A DNA stretch of 39,072 nucleotides from Rhodoferax sp. GTDB lineage: Bacteria > Pseudomonadota > Gammaproteobacteria > Burkholderiales > Burkholderiaceae_C. Both the position numbers and the translations under genes were made by a program. The notes below the pieces were generated by a model that worked only from the letters and a program-made list of their open reading frames with translations, was not told the origin of the DNA and did not search any database. Shown piece after piece: positions 26,994-34,678 of the stretch. Location of the stretch: the NCBI GenBank assembly GCA_030682475.1, contig JAUXOA010000072.1, positions 1-39,072 of the forward strand, written 5' to 3'. Position 1 is the stretch's first letter. Every line of letters begins with the position of its first letter.

Positions 26994-28889
26994 ATGGCAT
27001 CCATAGATATCAAAGTGCCCGACATTGGTGACTTGGCCGAAGTGAGCGTCATCGAATTGCTTGTCAAACCGGGCGACACCGTTAAACCCGAGCAGAGCCT
27101 GATCACCGTGGAAAGCGACAAAGCCTCCATGGAAATCCCATCGTCGCACGGCGGCGTGGTGAAAGAACTCAAGGTCAAGCTGGGCGACAAAGTGAAAGAG
27201 GGCTCACTGGTATTGGTGCTGGAAAGCAACTCCGTTCAGCCTGAGCTTGTCGAAGGCGCAACGACCAGTTCAGTGCGAACGGATGAGCAAAAAAAACAGA
27301 CTGTGGACCCTGTCGCTTCTTCGCAGTCAGCTACACAGACTGTAGCAACTCCGGCCGCTTCAGTGGCCTCTTCACCTGCGCCTGCCGCCCCAACCTTTGT
27401 CGGTACGGCCGATCTGGACTGCGACCTGCTGGTGCTGGGTGCCGGCCCCGGTGGCTACTCGGCCGCCTTCCGCGCCGCCGACCTGGGCCTCAAAGTTATC
27501 CTGGTCGAGCGCTATGCCGCTTTAGGCGGCGTGTGTCTGAATGTGGGCTGCATCCCAAGCAAGGCGCTGCTGCACGTGGCCGCCGTGATCGACGAAGTGA
27601 GCCACATGGCCGCCCTCGGTGTTGATTTCGGCAAGCCTGTGGTCAACGTCGACACACTGCGTGGCCACAAGGAAAAAGTGATCACCAAGCTCACCGGCGG
27701 GCTGGCCGCCATGGCCAAGATGCGCAAGATCACCGTGCTGCGCGGCTACGGCGCCTTCGTCGGTGCCAACCATGTGCAAGTGGAGATAACCACCGGCACA
27801 GCGCAAGAAAAAACCGGTAAAACGCAAATCATTGCCTTCAAGAACTGCATCATCGCGGCTGGCTCGCAGGCGGTTCGCCTGCCCTTCATGCCCGATGATC
27901 CGCGCGTGGTGGACAGCACCGGCGCCCTGGCCCTGAACGAAGTCCCCAAGCGCATGCTGATTCTGGGCGGCGGCATCATCGGACTGGAAATGGGCACCGT
28001 GTACAGCACGCTGGGCGCCCGTCTGGACGTGGTCGAAATGCTGGACGGACTGATGCCGGGTGCCGACCGTGACCTGGTCAAGGTCTGGCAGAAGATGAAC
28101 GCCCCGCGCTTCGACAACATCATGCTCAAGACCCGGACGGTGGGGGCCAAGGCTACCCCGGCCGGCATCGAGGTGACGTTCGAAAGTTCTGAGCCGGGTG
28201 GGGTCGCGCCGCCGCCGCAGACTTACGACCTGGTACTGCAAGCAGTGGGCCGCACACCCAATGGAAACAAGATTGCCGCCGACAAGGCGGGGGTTAGCGT
28301 GACGGAACGTGGTTTCATCAACGTGGACATCCAGATGCGCACCAACCAGCCGCACATCTTCGCCATTGGCGACATCGTCGGCCAGCCGATGCTGGCGCAC
28401 AAGGCGGTGCATGAGGCGCATGTGGCGGCTGAAGTGATAGCCGGTGAACTGCAGGGCAACCTAAGCCTGGCGAAGGCCGCCTTCAACGCCCGCGTCATCC
28501 CCAGCGTGGCCTACACCGACCCCGAAGTGGCCTGGGTCGGCCTGACCGAAGACCAGGCGAAAGCGCAAGGCATCAAGGTCAAGAAGGGCCTGTTCCCATG
28601 GGCCGCGTCTGGCCGCGCCATTGCCAACGGGCGCGACGAAGGTTTCACCAAGCTGCTGTTTGACGACTCACCCGAGGCGCATGGCCATGGCAAGATTCTG
28701 GGCGGCGGCATCGTCGGCACCCACGCCGGCGACATGATTGGCGAGATTGCGCTGGCCATCGAGATGGGCGCAGACGCCATCGACATCGGCAAAACGATTC
28801 ACCCGCACCCCACGCTTGGGGAATCTATCGGCATGGCGGCGGAAGTGGCGCATGGCAGTTGCACGGATGTGCCGCCGGTGCGCAAGTAG
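26994..28889 (+). CDS. lpd: Dihydrolipoamide dehydrogenase (E3) with N-terminal lipoyl domain
   Basis: E3 reoxidises dihydrolipoamide and reduces NAD+. The protein is 631 aa, longer than the usual ~475 because of an N-terminal lipoyl domain (residues 1-76, lipoyl lysine K43 in ESDKASMEI) and a linker of about 60 residues. The E3 part starts near residue 142: [23 protein letters not shown] (FAD); redox disulfide C181-C186 in [36 protein letters not shown] (NAD); [20 protein letters not shown]; and the C-terminal HPHPTLGES histidine-glutamate motif. Lipoyl-E3 fusions are known in betaproteobacterial and neisserial PDH. The linker contains a degraded copy of the dispersed repeat ([20 protein letters not shown]). 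A terminator-like hairpin follows at 28911. Confidence 0.96.
   Translation: MASIDIKVPDIGDLAEVSVIELLVKPGDTVKPEQSLITVESDKASMEIPSSHGGVVKELKVKLGDKVKEGSLVLVLESNSVQPELVEGATTSSVRTDEQKKQTVDPVASSQSATQTVATPAASVASSPAPAAPTFVGTADLDCDLLVLGAGPGGYSAAFRAADLGLKVILVERYAALGGVCLNVGCIPSKALLHVAAVIDEVSHMAALGVDFGKPVVNVDTLRGHKEKVITKLTGGLAAMAKMRKITVLRGYGAFVGANHVQVEITTGTAQEKTGKTQIIAFKNCIIAAGSQAVRLPFMPDDPRVVDSTGALALNEVPKRMLILGGGIIGLEMGTVYSTLGARLDVVEMLDGLMPGADRDLVKVWQKMNAPRFDNIMLKTRTVGAKATPAGIEVTFESSEPGGVAPPPQTYDLVLQAVGRTPNGNKIAADKAGVSVTERGFINVDIQMRTNQPHIFAIGDIVGQPMLAHKAVHEAHVAAEVIAGELQGNLSLAKAAFNARVIPSVAYTDPEVAWVGLTEDQAKAQGIKVKKGLFPWAASGRAIANGRDEGFTKLLFDDSPEAHGHGKILGGGIVGTHAGDMIGEIALAIEMGADAIDIGKTIHPHPTLGESIGMAAEVAHGSCTDVPPVRK
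27231..27283. repeat. Degenerate GTTCG...CGAAC dispersed repeat inside lpd
   Basis: TCCGTTCAGCCTGAGCTTGT-CGAAGG at the left and CAGTTCAGTGCGAACGGA at the right match the ends of the repeats at 18182-18264 and 25712-25769; the middle has diverged. It codes for part of the interdomain linker between the lipoyl and E3 domains and keeps the frame. Confidence 0.7.
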
Positions 28890-28910
28890 TTAGCCGATTC
28901 AAGCCTCAAC

Positions 28911-28945
28911 AAAAAGCCCGAGCCCTCACCGATTCGGGATTTTTG
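28911..28945 (+). terminator. Intrinsic terminator after lpd
   Basis: AAAAAGCCCGA and TCGGGATTTTTG pair across a 12-base loop, with a T-run following the stem. It lies 22 bp after the lpd stop and fits the end of the aceE-aceF-lpd transcript. The stem GCCCGA/TCGGGA is short but GC-rich. Confidence 0.75.
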
Positions 28946-29108
28946 CTGTCTGGACAGTCTGGATGAGTGCTGCTCATTGACCAGCTTCATCAAGTAGTTC
29001 AAAATGAAACGACCAGCAACCTGCCTGAGCGTGCCGGGTAAGCCGGGGGTTCTCTCCCGCGCCAATTCACCCGGTTTGCGTTTAATTTAAAGCGAAGTCA
29101 CTTCTGTC

Positions 29109-29993
29109 ATGAATAAAAATGAAGCCCTTAATATTCTCGTCGCCCAGGCTGATCGCGGCGAACTCGTGTTCTCGACCAGCGTGGCCACCTCTCTCAGGAT
29201 TAAAGAGGCCATAGACGACCCCGATTGCGGCGTAAACACCGCCAGCAAGATAGTCATGAATGAGCCTTTGCTGGCTGCTCGGGTGGTGGCGGTCGCCAAC
29301 TCGGTGGCGTATGGCCGCATGGGCAACGACGTCACCAGTGTCAAATCGGCGATTATGCGTCTGGGTTTTCGCACCTTGCGCTCTATCGTTGCCTCGCTGA
29401 TAGTGCGCCAGCTGGCTGGCACCAGCAAAAACCCCGTGATACGTGCCATGGTAAAAAAACTATGGGAACACTCAGCACAGGTCGCGGCGCTGGCGCAAGT
29501 GATCGCGCGGCGCGTGACCAAACTCGACCCCGATACGGCAATGTTTGCCGGCATCGTGCATGAAATAGGCGGTTTTTACCTGCTATCGCGCGCCGAAGAA
29601 TTTCCTTGCCTGCTAGAAAGAGACGACTGGAGCATGCCGCCCGCGCCAAGCGGACTGGCAGCGTTTACCGACACCATCATCGACAAGGAATCGGCAGAAG
29701 CCATCATCGGCCGGGCCGTTCTGAAAAACCTGCAATTACCGCAAACGGTTATGGATGCAATCGAAGCGCTCTGGTATGGCATGCGTGCCATGCCGCCGGA
29801 ATCGCTGGGTGACATTTTACTGTTAGCTAACGAACTTGCCACTACCCCTTCTCCACTGGATACGCGTACCGATACTGTGGCCAACCGTCACACTTCCGAC
29901 ATCGATTTCGTGGTCGGCGACGGCACCCTTGCCAGCATCCTGGAAGAATCCGAAGATGAACTCAAAACCCTGACGGCGGCACTGATAGCCTGA
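29109..29993 (+). CDS. HDOD-domain signalling protein
   Basis: This 294-aa protein has an HDOD domain, a metal-site-degenerate relative of HD phosphohydrolases linked to signalling and stress output in proteobacteria. The core runs over about residues 15-215: STSVATSLRIKEAIDDPDC, ASKIVMNEPLLAARVVAVANSVAYG, VKSAIMRLGFRTLRSIVASLIVRQL, LWEHSAQVAALAQVIARRV and AMFAGIVHEIGGFYLL. The catalytic HD pair of true HD enzymes is replaced here (HE in IVHEIGG), as usual for HDOD. No output domain is fused. It is a single gene after the lpd terminator, with 115 bp of leader and no clear ribosome site. Partner and signal are unknown. Confidence 0.88.
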   Translation: MNKNEALNILVAQADRGELVFSTSVATSLRIKEAIDDPDCGVNTASKIVMNEPLLAARVVAVANSVAYGRMGNDVTSVKSAIMRLGFRTLRSIVASLIVRQLAGTSKNPVIRAMVKKLWEHSAQVAALAQVIARRVTKLDPDTAMFAGIVHEIGGFYLLSRAEEFPCLLERDDWSMPPAPSGLAAFTDTIIDKESAEAIIGRAVLKNLQLPQTVMDAIEALWYGMRAMPPESLGDILLLANELATTPSPLDTRTDTVANRHTSDIDFVVGDGTLASILEESEDELKTLTAALIA

Positions 29994-30086
29994 GTTTATT
30001 GCAGTGCGCTGCGTCTGCACATCCTGCACTTCCCTGCTGCTCGATTAAACGGATAGCACTGCAGAAAATAAGCGGGCCGGGCGGGG

Positions 30087-30674
30087 CTATTGGTCCTTGC
30101 CGAGGGCGACCCGGAATTCTTCCAGCCTGGCTTCATAGTCAGCGGCGTCGCCGTAGTCCAGAAAGTGCTGGTAGCGGGCGTGTGTGCCCAGTATCTTGTG
30201 GGCGTGTTTGATCGGACAAAAATACTGTTCGGTTCGGGCCAGAATCTCAGCCATGTAACCCATCAGTCCGCTGCCGTAGGCACAGTAGGTGCAATGAAAT
30301 TTTTCGATGAAATTGAGATAGCCGAGTTGCTGCCGGTCAAACACGATGTAGTTGGCGCGTCGCACCTTGGTGATGCCGTAGATCGGGAAACAGGTGAACT
30401 GGTAGAAGCTGACACAAAGGTCCAGCAGCATCAGCGGGAAAACCATGGCGTAGATGATGGGCCCGGTGATCAGGTTCTGCGGGCGGTTGGTCACCAGCCA
30501 GCGAAAGAAATTTTGCTTCAGTTTGCGGTGCGCTGCTTTCACCGAGCGCTCGAACTCCACCCGCTTGCCCTTGATCTGGAAGAACATCCGGCTCTCTTGT
30601 TCGTGGACTGCGGTGCGCAGGTCATCTTCAAGCGCTGCCATTTGGGCCAGTATTTTGGCAATTCGATCGTTCAT
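30087..30674 (-). CDS. Conserved membrane protein of unknown function with CxxC motif
   Basis: I recognise this as a conserved proteobacterial type but cannot name a function (195 aa). Residues 1-55 are charged and helical (possible coiled coil: MNDRIAKILAQMAALEDDLRTAVHEQESR). Residues 68-100 form one long or two short hydrophobic segments (LITGPIIYAMVFPLMLLDLCVSFYQFTCFPIYG). After that comes a conserved-looking block NYIVFDRQQLGYLNFIEKFHCTYCAYGSGLMGYMAEILARTEQYFCPIKHA with C128-x2-C131 and C153. The cysteines could bind metal or form disulfides. It lies 41 bp downstream of the NlpC/P60 gene on the same strand, so the two may be one operon. Confidence 0.8.
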   Translation of the reverse strand: MNDRIAKILAQMAALEDDLRTAVHEQESRMFFQIKGKRVEFERSVKAAHRKLKQNFFRWLVTNRPQNLITGPIIYAMVFPLMLLDLCVSFYQFTCFPIYGITKVRRANYIVFDRQQLGYLNFIEKFHCTYCAYGSGLMGYMAEILARTEQYFCPIKHAHKILGTHARYQHFLDYGDAADYEARLEEFRVALGKDQ

Positions 30675-30715
30675 GGGACTCCTGTGCCGGCAAGGGATGT
30701 GTCAGCCAATTTGAT

Positions 30716-31306
30716 TCAGCGTACCGCTGCTTCAGCCGTCGGCAAGACCTGAGCCGTTGCGGCCTCGGGTGAAGACGTTGGCACCCGGCGTGCACCGTCA
30801 AAACGATGGTTCCAGTACGCCACCCCCATGTTTTCCACCCGCACTTCGGCACCTGGTTTGGGGGAGTGAATGAATTTTCCTTCGCCCACATAGATGCCGA
30901 CGTGGCTGAAAGCGCGCCGCAGGGTGTTGAAAAACACCAAATCGCCGGGCTGCAAGTCGGCTCGTTCTATCTTTTGGGTGGCTGCGGCTTGCTGCTCAGC
31001 ACGCCGGGGCAGCAACAGGCCCGCAGTTTGCTCAAACATGGCTTTTACAAAACCGCTACAGTCAAAACCGGTTTCCACCGTATTGCCGCCGAGCCGGTAG
31101 GGCACGCCCAGAAAACCGATGGCCGTGACGACCAGCTCAGAGGCCTTCACGCTGAGCGACTGTCGCACCTGGTCAATGCGTTCCAGCAAGCCTTTGTCAG
31201 CCAGGAATCGGTCCATGTCATCGCCTGCCCCGGGAGGATTGGCCTGCGCACTGGCGGCAAATAAAAAAGCAACAAGGGCGGTGGGAATGCGCATTGGCGG
31301 TAGCAT
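30716..31306 (-). CDS. NlpC/P60-family cell-wall peptidase
   Basis: This is an exported cysteine peptidase of the NlpC/P60 family (196 aa), whose members cleave D-Glu/meso-DAP bonds in peptidoglycan stems. A signal peptide is visible (MRIPTALVAFLFAASAQA); the ATG at 31294 may be the true start instead of the one at 31306. The catalytic domain follows: C83 in ETGFDCSGFVKAMF, H135 in FSHVGIYVGEG and H147 in KFIHSPKPG, with LPRRAEQQ and LQPGDLVFF around them. No SH3 or LysM targeting domain is fused. It faces acuI across an 88-bp AT-rich divergent promoter region. Confidence 0.92.
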   Translation of the reverse strand: MLPPMRIPTALVAFLFAASAQANPPGAGDDMDRFLADKGLLERIDQVRQSLSVKASELVVTAIGFLGVPYRLGGNTVETGFDCSGFVKAMFEQTAGLLLPRRAEQQAAATQKIERADLQPGDLVFFNTLRRAFSHVGIYVGEGKFIHSPKPGAEVRVENMGVAYWNHRFDGARRVPTSSPEAATAQVLPTAEAAVR

Positions 31307-31394
31307 ACTTGCAGTTCAAGTTCTCTGTCAAGTTAAAGGTTTTTCTTTATTATTCTCGTAACTTATTGATTTTTATATATTTTCAAGGCTTTAT

Positions 31395-32375
31395 ATGTTC
31401 AAGGCATTGTTGTTGGAAAACACCGACGGGTTCACCGCATCGCTTGCGCAGCTCGACGAATCGCGGTTGCCGCCGGGTGATGTGAGCGTCGCCGTGGCCT
31501 ACTCGACCCTCAACTACAAGGACGGGCTTGCCATTAGCAACAAGAGTCCGGTGGTGCGCAACTGGCCCATGGTGGCGGGTATCGACGGTGCCGGCACGGT
31601 GATCGAGTCAAGCCACCCGAACTGGCAGGCGGGCGATGTATTTGTACACAACGGCTGGGGCGTGGGCGAGACGCACTGGGGCTGCCTGAGTGAGAAAGCA
31701 CGGCTCAAGGGCGATTGGCTGGTCAAGTTGCCGTCCGTCTTTACCCCACGCCAGGCGATGGCCATCGGCACGGCGGGTTACACCGCCATGCTGTGCGTCC
31801 TGGCGCTGGAAGACCACGGCGTCAAACCAGACGCGGGCGAGGTATTGGTCACCGGCGCCACCGGCGGCGTCGGCAGCGTCGCCATCGCCTTATTGGGCAA
31901 ATTGGGCTACACCGTGGTGGCCGCCACCGGCAAGGCCGGGGAGGAGGCCTACCTCAAGGCGCTGGGGGCGAACAGCATCATTGATCGCGCGCTGCTGGCC
32001 AACCCCGGTAAACCGTTCCAGAAGGAGCGCTGGGCGGCGGTGGTGGATGCCGTCGGCTCCCACACTCTGGCCAATGCGCTGGCGCAAACACGTTATGGCG
32101 GCGTGGTGGCGGCCTGCGGGCTGGCGCAGGGCATGGACCTGCCGACCACGGTGATGCCCTTCATTCTGCGGGGTGTGACGCTGGTCGGTATTGATTCGGT
32201 GATGGCAGCGCTGAGCAAGAGGCAGCGCGCCTGGAGCCGCCTGGCGCGCGACCTTGATCCCACGCTGCTGGAGTCGATGATTGAAGAGATTGGACTCGAA
32301 GCGGCCATTGCCAAGGCGCACGATCTGATGAATGGCAAGGTGCGGGGCCGGGTGGTGGTGAAAATCGGGGCCTGA
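31395..32375 (+). CDS. acuI: Acrylyl-CoA reductase (NADPH), AcuI/YhdH family
   Basis: This is a medium-chain dehydrogenase/reductase without zinc ligands (326 aa) that reduces acryloyl-CoA to propionyl-CoA with NADPH. The family is known from DMSP and 3-hydroxypropionate metabolism and from detoxification of acryloyl-CoA. Motifs: the N-terminus MFKALLLENTDG, VAYSTLNYKDGLAI, PMVAGIDGAGTVIES, HNGWGVGETHWGCLSEKAR, IGTAGYTAMLCVLALE and the nucleotide loop VTGATGGVGSVAIALLGKLGY. The C-terminal half has FILRGVTLVGIDSV. The start ATG follows an AT-rich stretch (31361-31394) without a clear ribosome site. A propionyl-CoA synthetase gene lies 2.3 kb downstream, fitting propionyl-CoA metabolism. Confidence 0.9.
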   Translation: MFKALLLENTDGFTASLAQLDESRLPPGDVSVAVAYSTLNYKDGLAISNKSPVVRNWPMVAGIDGAGTVIESSHPNWQAGDVFVHNGWGVGETHWGCLSEKARLKGDWLVKLPSVFTPRQAMAIGTAGYTAMLCVLALEDHGVKPDAGEVLVTGATGGVGSVAIALLGKLGYTVVAATGKAGEEAYLKALGANSIIDRALLANPGKPFQKERWAAVVDAVGSHTLANALAQTRYGGVVAACGLAQGMDLPTTVMPFILRGVTLVGIDSVMAALSKRQRAWSRLARDLDPTLLESMIEEIGLEAAIAKAHDLMNGKVRGRVVVKIGA

Positions 32376-32444
32376 GCTGGGGACCGCAGCGCGCGCCTGG
32401 GCCACGTGCAGGTCATCGAGGTGGATGGCAAGGTCGGTGGGGTG

Positions 32445-33767
32445 CTAGCCGGTTTGCCCGCTGTGGTGGACAGGTGCAGACATATTTCGCGGCGAAAAGA
32501 ACTGGTAATTGCCGCGCCCGCTGTCTTTTGCGTGATACATCGCCGCATCGGCATGACGAATCAGGTCGTCCGCGGTTTCCCCATCCTCGGGAAACACGCT
32601 GATACCGATGGACATGGAAACCGGAACTTGATGCCCACCGATGGTGACGGCAGCAGTTACGGTTTTAATCAAATGGGTAGCCACCACGCCCGCATCGTTG
32701 CGGGTAACGATATCGGAGAGCACGACGAGAAACTCATCGCCCCCCAAGCGTGACACCACATCGGCTTCGCGCACGGCAACCTTGAGACGATTGGCTATTT
32801 GGCACAACAGCACATCCCCGGCATGGTGACCCAGCGAATCATTGACTACCTTGAAGTTGTCCAGGTCGATGAACAGGATGGCTACCGATCCCTGGCGGCG
32901 CCGGGCCATTGCCAAAATGTTACCCAGCCGATCCATCAAATAGAGCCTGTTGGGCAATTGCGTGAGTGTGTCGTGAAGCGCCATGAATTCAAGACGCTCC
33001 TGTGCTGCTTTGCGCGCGCTGATGTCAGACAGCACGGCCAGGTGATAGACGTCGCCCTTGAACGGCATGGTCTTGTCCACTACTTCGACCGGGATCTCGC
33101 GACCGCTCTTGTGTATTACTGCCGCCTCGTACCGGTCTTCACGCTCGGCCTCGATGTAATTACTCACAGTTTGCTGGTACACCTTGGGAATGAATTCAAG
33201 GATTTGACGTCCCACCAATTCATCGTGCGAATACCCAACCAAGCGTTGCAGCGCTGGGTTGGCATCGGTGATCACGCCATGGTGGTGAAACATGATCCCT
33301 TCATGGGTCGCTTCGGCGAATTTTCGCATTCGCTCCTCACTGTCGCGAATCGCCCGCTCGGCCTGCCATTGGGCGGTGATGTCATTGATCAATACAAAGG
33401 CCCCGATCTGGGTCCGGGCATCGTCAAAGTGCGGGATCAGATTGACCTCGATCACCCGCACCTCACCACCAGGAAGCGTCTGCTCGCGCACATACTTGAC
33501 GGTCTTGCCGCCGACCACCGCCTCTACGTGTGGCCCGATCACCTTCCAGGCCGCCTCGCCAATCACTTCACGCACCGTTTTACCGAGAATGGTCTGGGGC
33601 GTCCAGCCGTTGTACTCCGCATAGCGGCGGTTGGCGAACTGGCACTTGAGCGTAGGGAGCTCGTAATGGGCGATCAACGCGGGCACTGAATCGGCGATCA
33701 GCCGCAGCAGGGAGTCATGCGAATCCCCAGCCTGATTTTCAGGATCGGTCATATCGGTCAAGAACAT
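32445..33767 (-). CDS. PAS-PAS-GGDEF diguanylate cyclase
   Basis: This is a soluble c-di-GMP synthase (440 aa). The first PAS domain spans about residues 20-135 (IADSVPALIAHYELPTLKCQFANRRYAEYNGW..., PAC ending FVLINDITAQW). The second spans about 140-265 (MRKFAEATHEGIMFHHHGVITDANPALQRLVGY, then LAVLSDISARKAAQ). The GGDEF domain is at about 270-430 (LEFMALHDTLTQLPNRLYLMDRL). The active site is canonical, GGDEF at residues 342-346, and the product-inhibition I-site READ sits five residues before it, so an active, feedback-inhibited cyclase is expected. No transmembrane segment or EAL domain is present. It is convergent with acuI and divergent from the isochorismatase-like gene. Confidence 0.93.
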   Translation of the reverse strand: MFLTDMTDPENQAGDSHDSLLRLIADSVPALIAHYELPTLKCQFANRRYAEYNGWTPQTILGKTVREVIGEAAWKVIGPHVEAVVGGKTVKYVREQTLPGGEVRVIEVNLIPHFDDARTQIGAFVLINDITAQWQAERAIRDSEERMRKFAEATHEGIMFHHHGVITDANPALQRLVGYSHDELVGRQILEFIPKVYQQTVSNYIEAEREDRYEAAVIHKSGREIPVEVVDKTMPFKGDVYHLAVLSDISARKAAQERLEFMALHDTLTQLPNRLYLMDRLGNILAMARRRQGSVAILFIDLDNFKVVNDSLGHHAGDVLLCQIANRLKVAVREADVVSRLGGDEFLVVLSDIVTRNDAGVVATHLIKTVTAAVTIGGHQVPVSMSIGISVFPEDGETADDLIRHADAAMYHAKDSGRGNYQFFSPRNMSAPVHHSGQTG

Positions 33768-33964
33768 TTTTCCGAATTATGCCCCCTTTGATGAGCCACT
33801 TGCAGAATTCCAGCGTCGGGCCACGACAATCCTGAAGACAACGCACACGGGGTGCAGCTAATTCACCTCCGTCAGCTTACCCGATAGAGCGTGCCGTTTC
33901 TCCGGACACTTGCGGTTTAATCTGTTACTGACCGAATTCTCTCAACCTCTCCAGGAAGTTTGCC

Positions 33965-34567
33965 ATGTTGCTCGACGCTGCCCAATCCCAACTTGTCCTG
34001 GTGGACTACCAGACCCGTTTGCTGCCGGTCATTTTTGAAGGCCCGCTGGTGCTGGCCAACGCGGTGCGCCTGGGGCAACTGGCCCGATTGATGCACGTGC
34101 CGGTGTGGGGCACCGAGCAGAGCCCATCCAGACTGGGCGAGAACGTGGCCGAGGTCAGGGCGCTGTGCGCTCAAACTTTGAGCAAGATGCATTTCAGTGG
34201 TGTCGAGGAAGGGCTGGGCGAATGGCTGCGCCCGCCGGCCAGACCGGTGGCGGGCAACGCCCGCAGCTTGCCTAAACACCTGCAAAAACCAGTTGCCAAT
34301 GCCGCCGAGCGCAACATGGTGGTGATCGCCGGTTGTGAAGCCCATGTCTGCTTGCTGCAAACCGCGCTGGATTTGCTGGAAGACGAGTTTGAAGTCTGGG
34401 TGGTGACCGACGCCTGTAGCTCGCGCACCGAGCGCAACCGGGACGCAGCGTTTGACCGTCTGGCCGGTGCCGGGGCGGAGCTGGTGACGACCGAGATGGT
34501 GGCGTTTGAGTGGTTGCGCACTGCCGAGCATCCGGCGTTCAAGTCAGCTCAAACGCTGATCAAGTAA
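33965..34567 (+). CDS. Isochorismatase-family hydrolase
   Basis: This is a 200-aa cysteine hydrolase of the isochorismatase superfamily (YcaC-like group). The triad is visible: D14 (LVLVDYQTRLLP), K74 (TLSKMHFSG) and C124 (VVIAGCEAHVCLLQTALDL). VTDACSSRTERNRDAAFDRL is typical of the short single-domain members. The substrate is unknown; the superfamily hydrolyses vinyl ethers, amides and ureides. The ATG has a ribosome site AGGAAG 8 bp before it. prpE starts 112 bp downstream. A family member can be confused with nicotinamidases, but the metal-site signature of those is not evident. Confidence 0.9.
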   Translation: MLLDAAQSQLVLVDYQTRLLPVIFEGPLVLANAVRLGQLARLMHVPVWGTEQSPSRLGENVAEVRALCAQTLSKMHFSGVEEGLGEWLRPPARPVAGNARSLPKHLQKPVANAAERNMVVIAGCEAHVCLLQTALDLLEDEFEVWVVTDACSSRTERNRDAAFDRLAGAGAELVTTEMVAFEWLRTAEHPAFKSAQTLIK

Positions 34568-34644
34568 GTTGCCGCAAGCCTTTCTGTACCGCAGTTTTGG
34601 AGGCAAGTCAGGCTGTTGCAAGTTGACTGCTCACAATGACGAAT

Positions 34645-34660
34645 TCAGTTTATTAACTGA
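34645..34660. promoter_or_regulatory. Inverted repeat upstream of prpE
   Basis: TCAGTT and AACTGA are perfect arms around TATT, ending 18 bp before the prpE ATG and just before the ribosome site (GGGAG). It could be an operator or a small leader hairpin. Only position and symmetry support it. Confidence 0.35.
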
Positions 34661-34678
34661 CCCGACGGGAGACAAATA

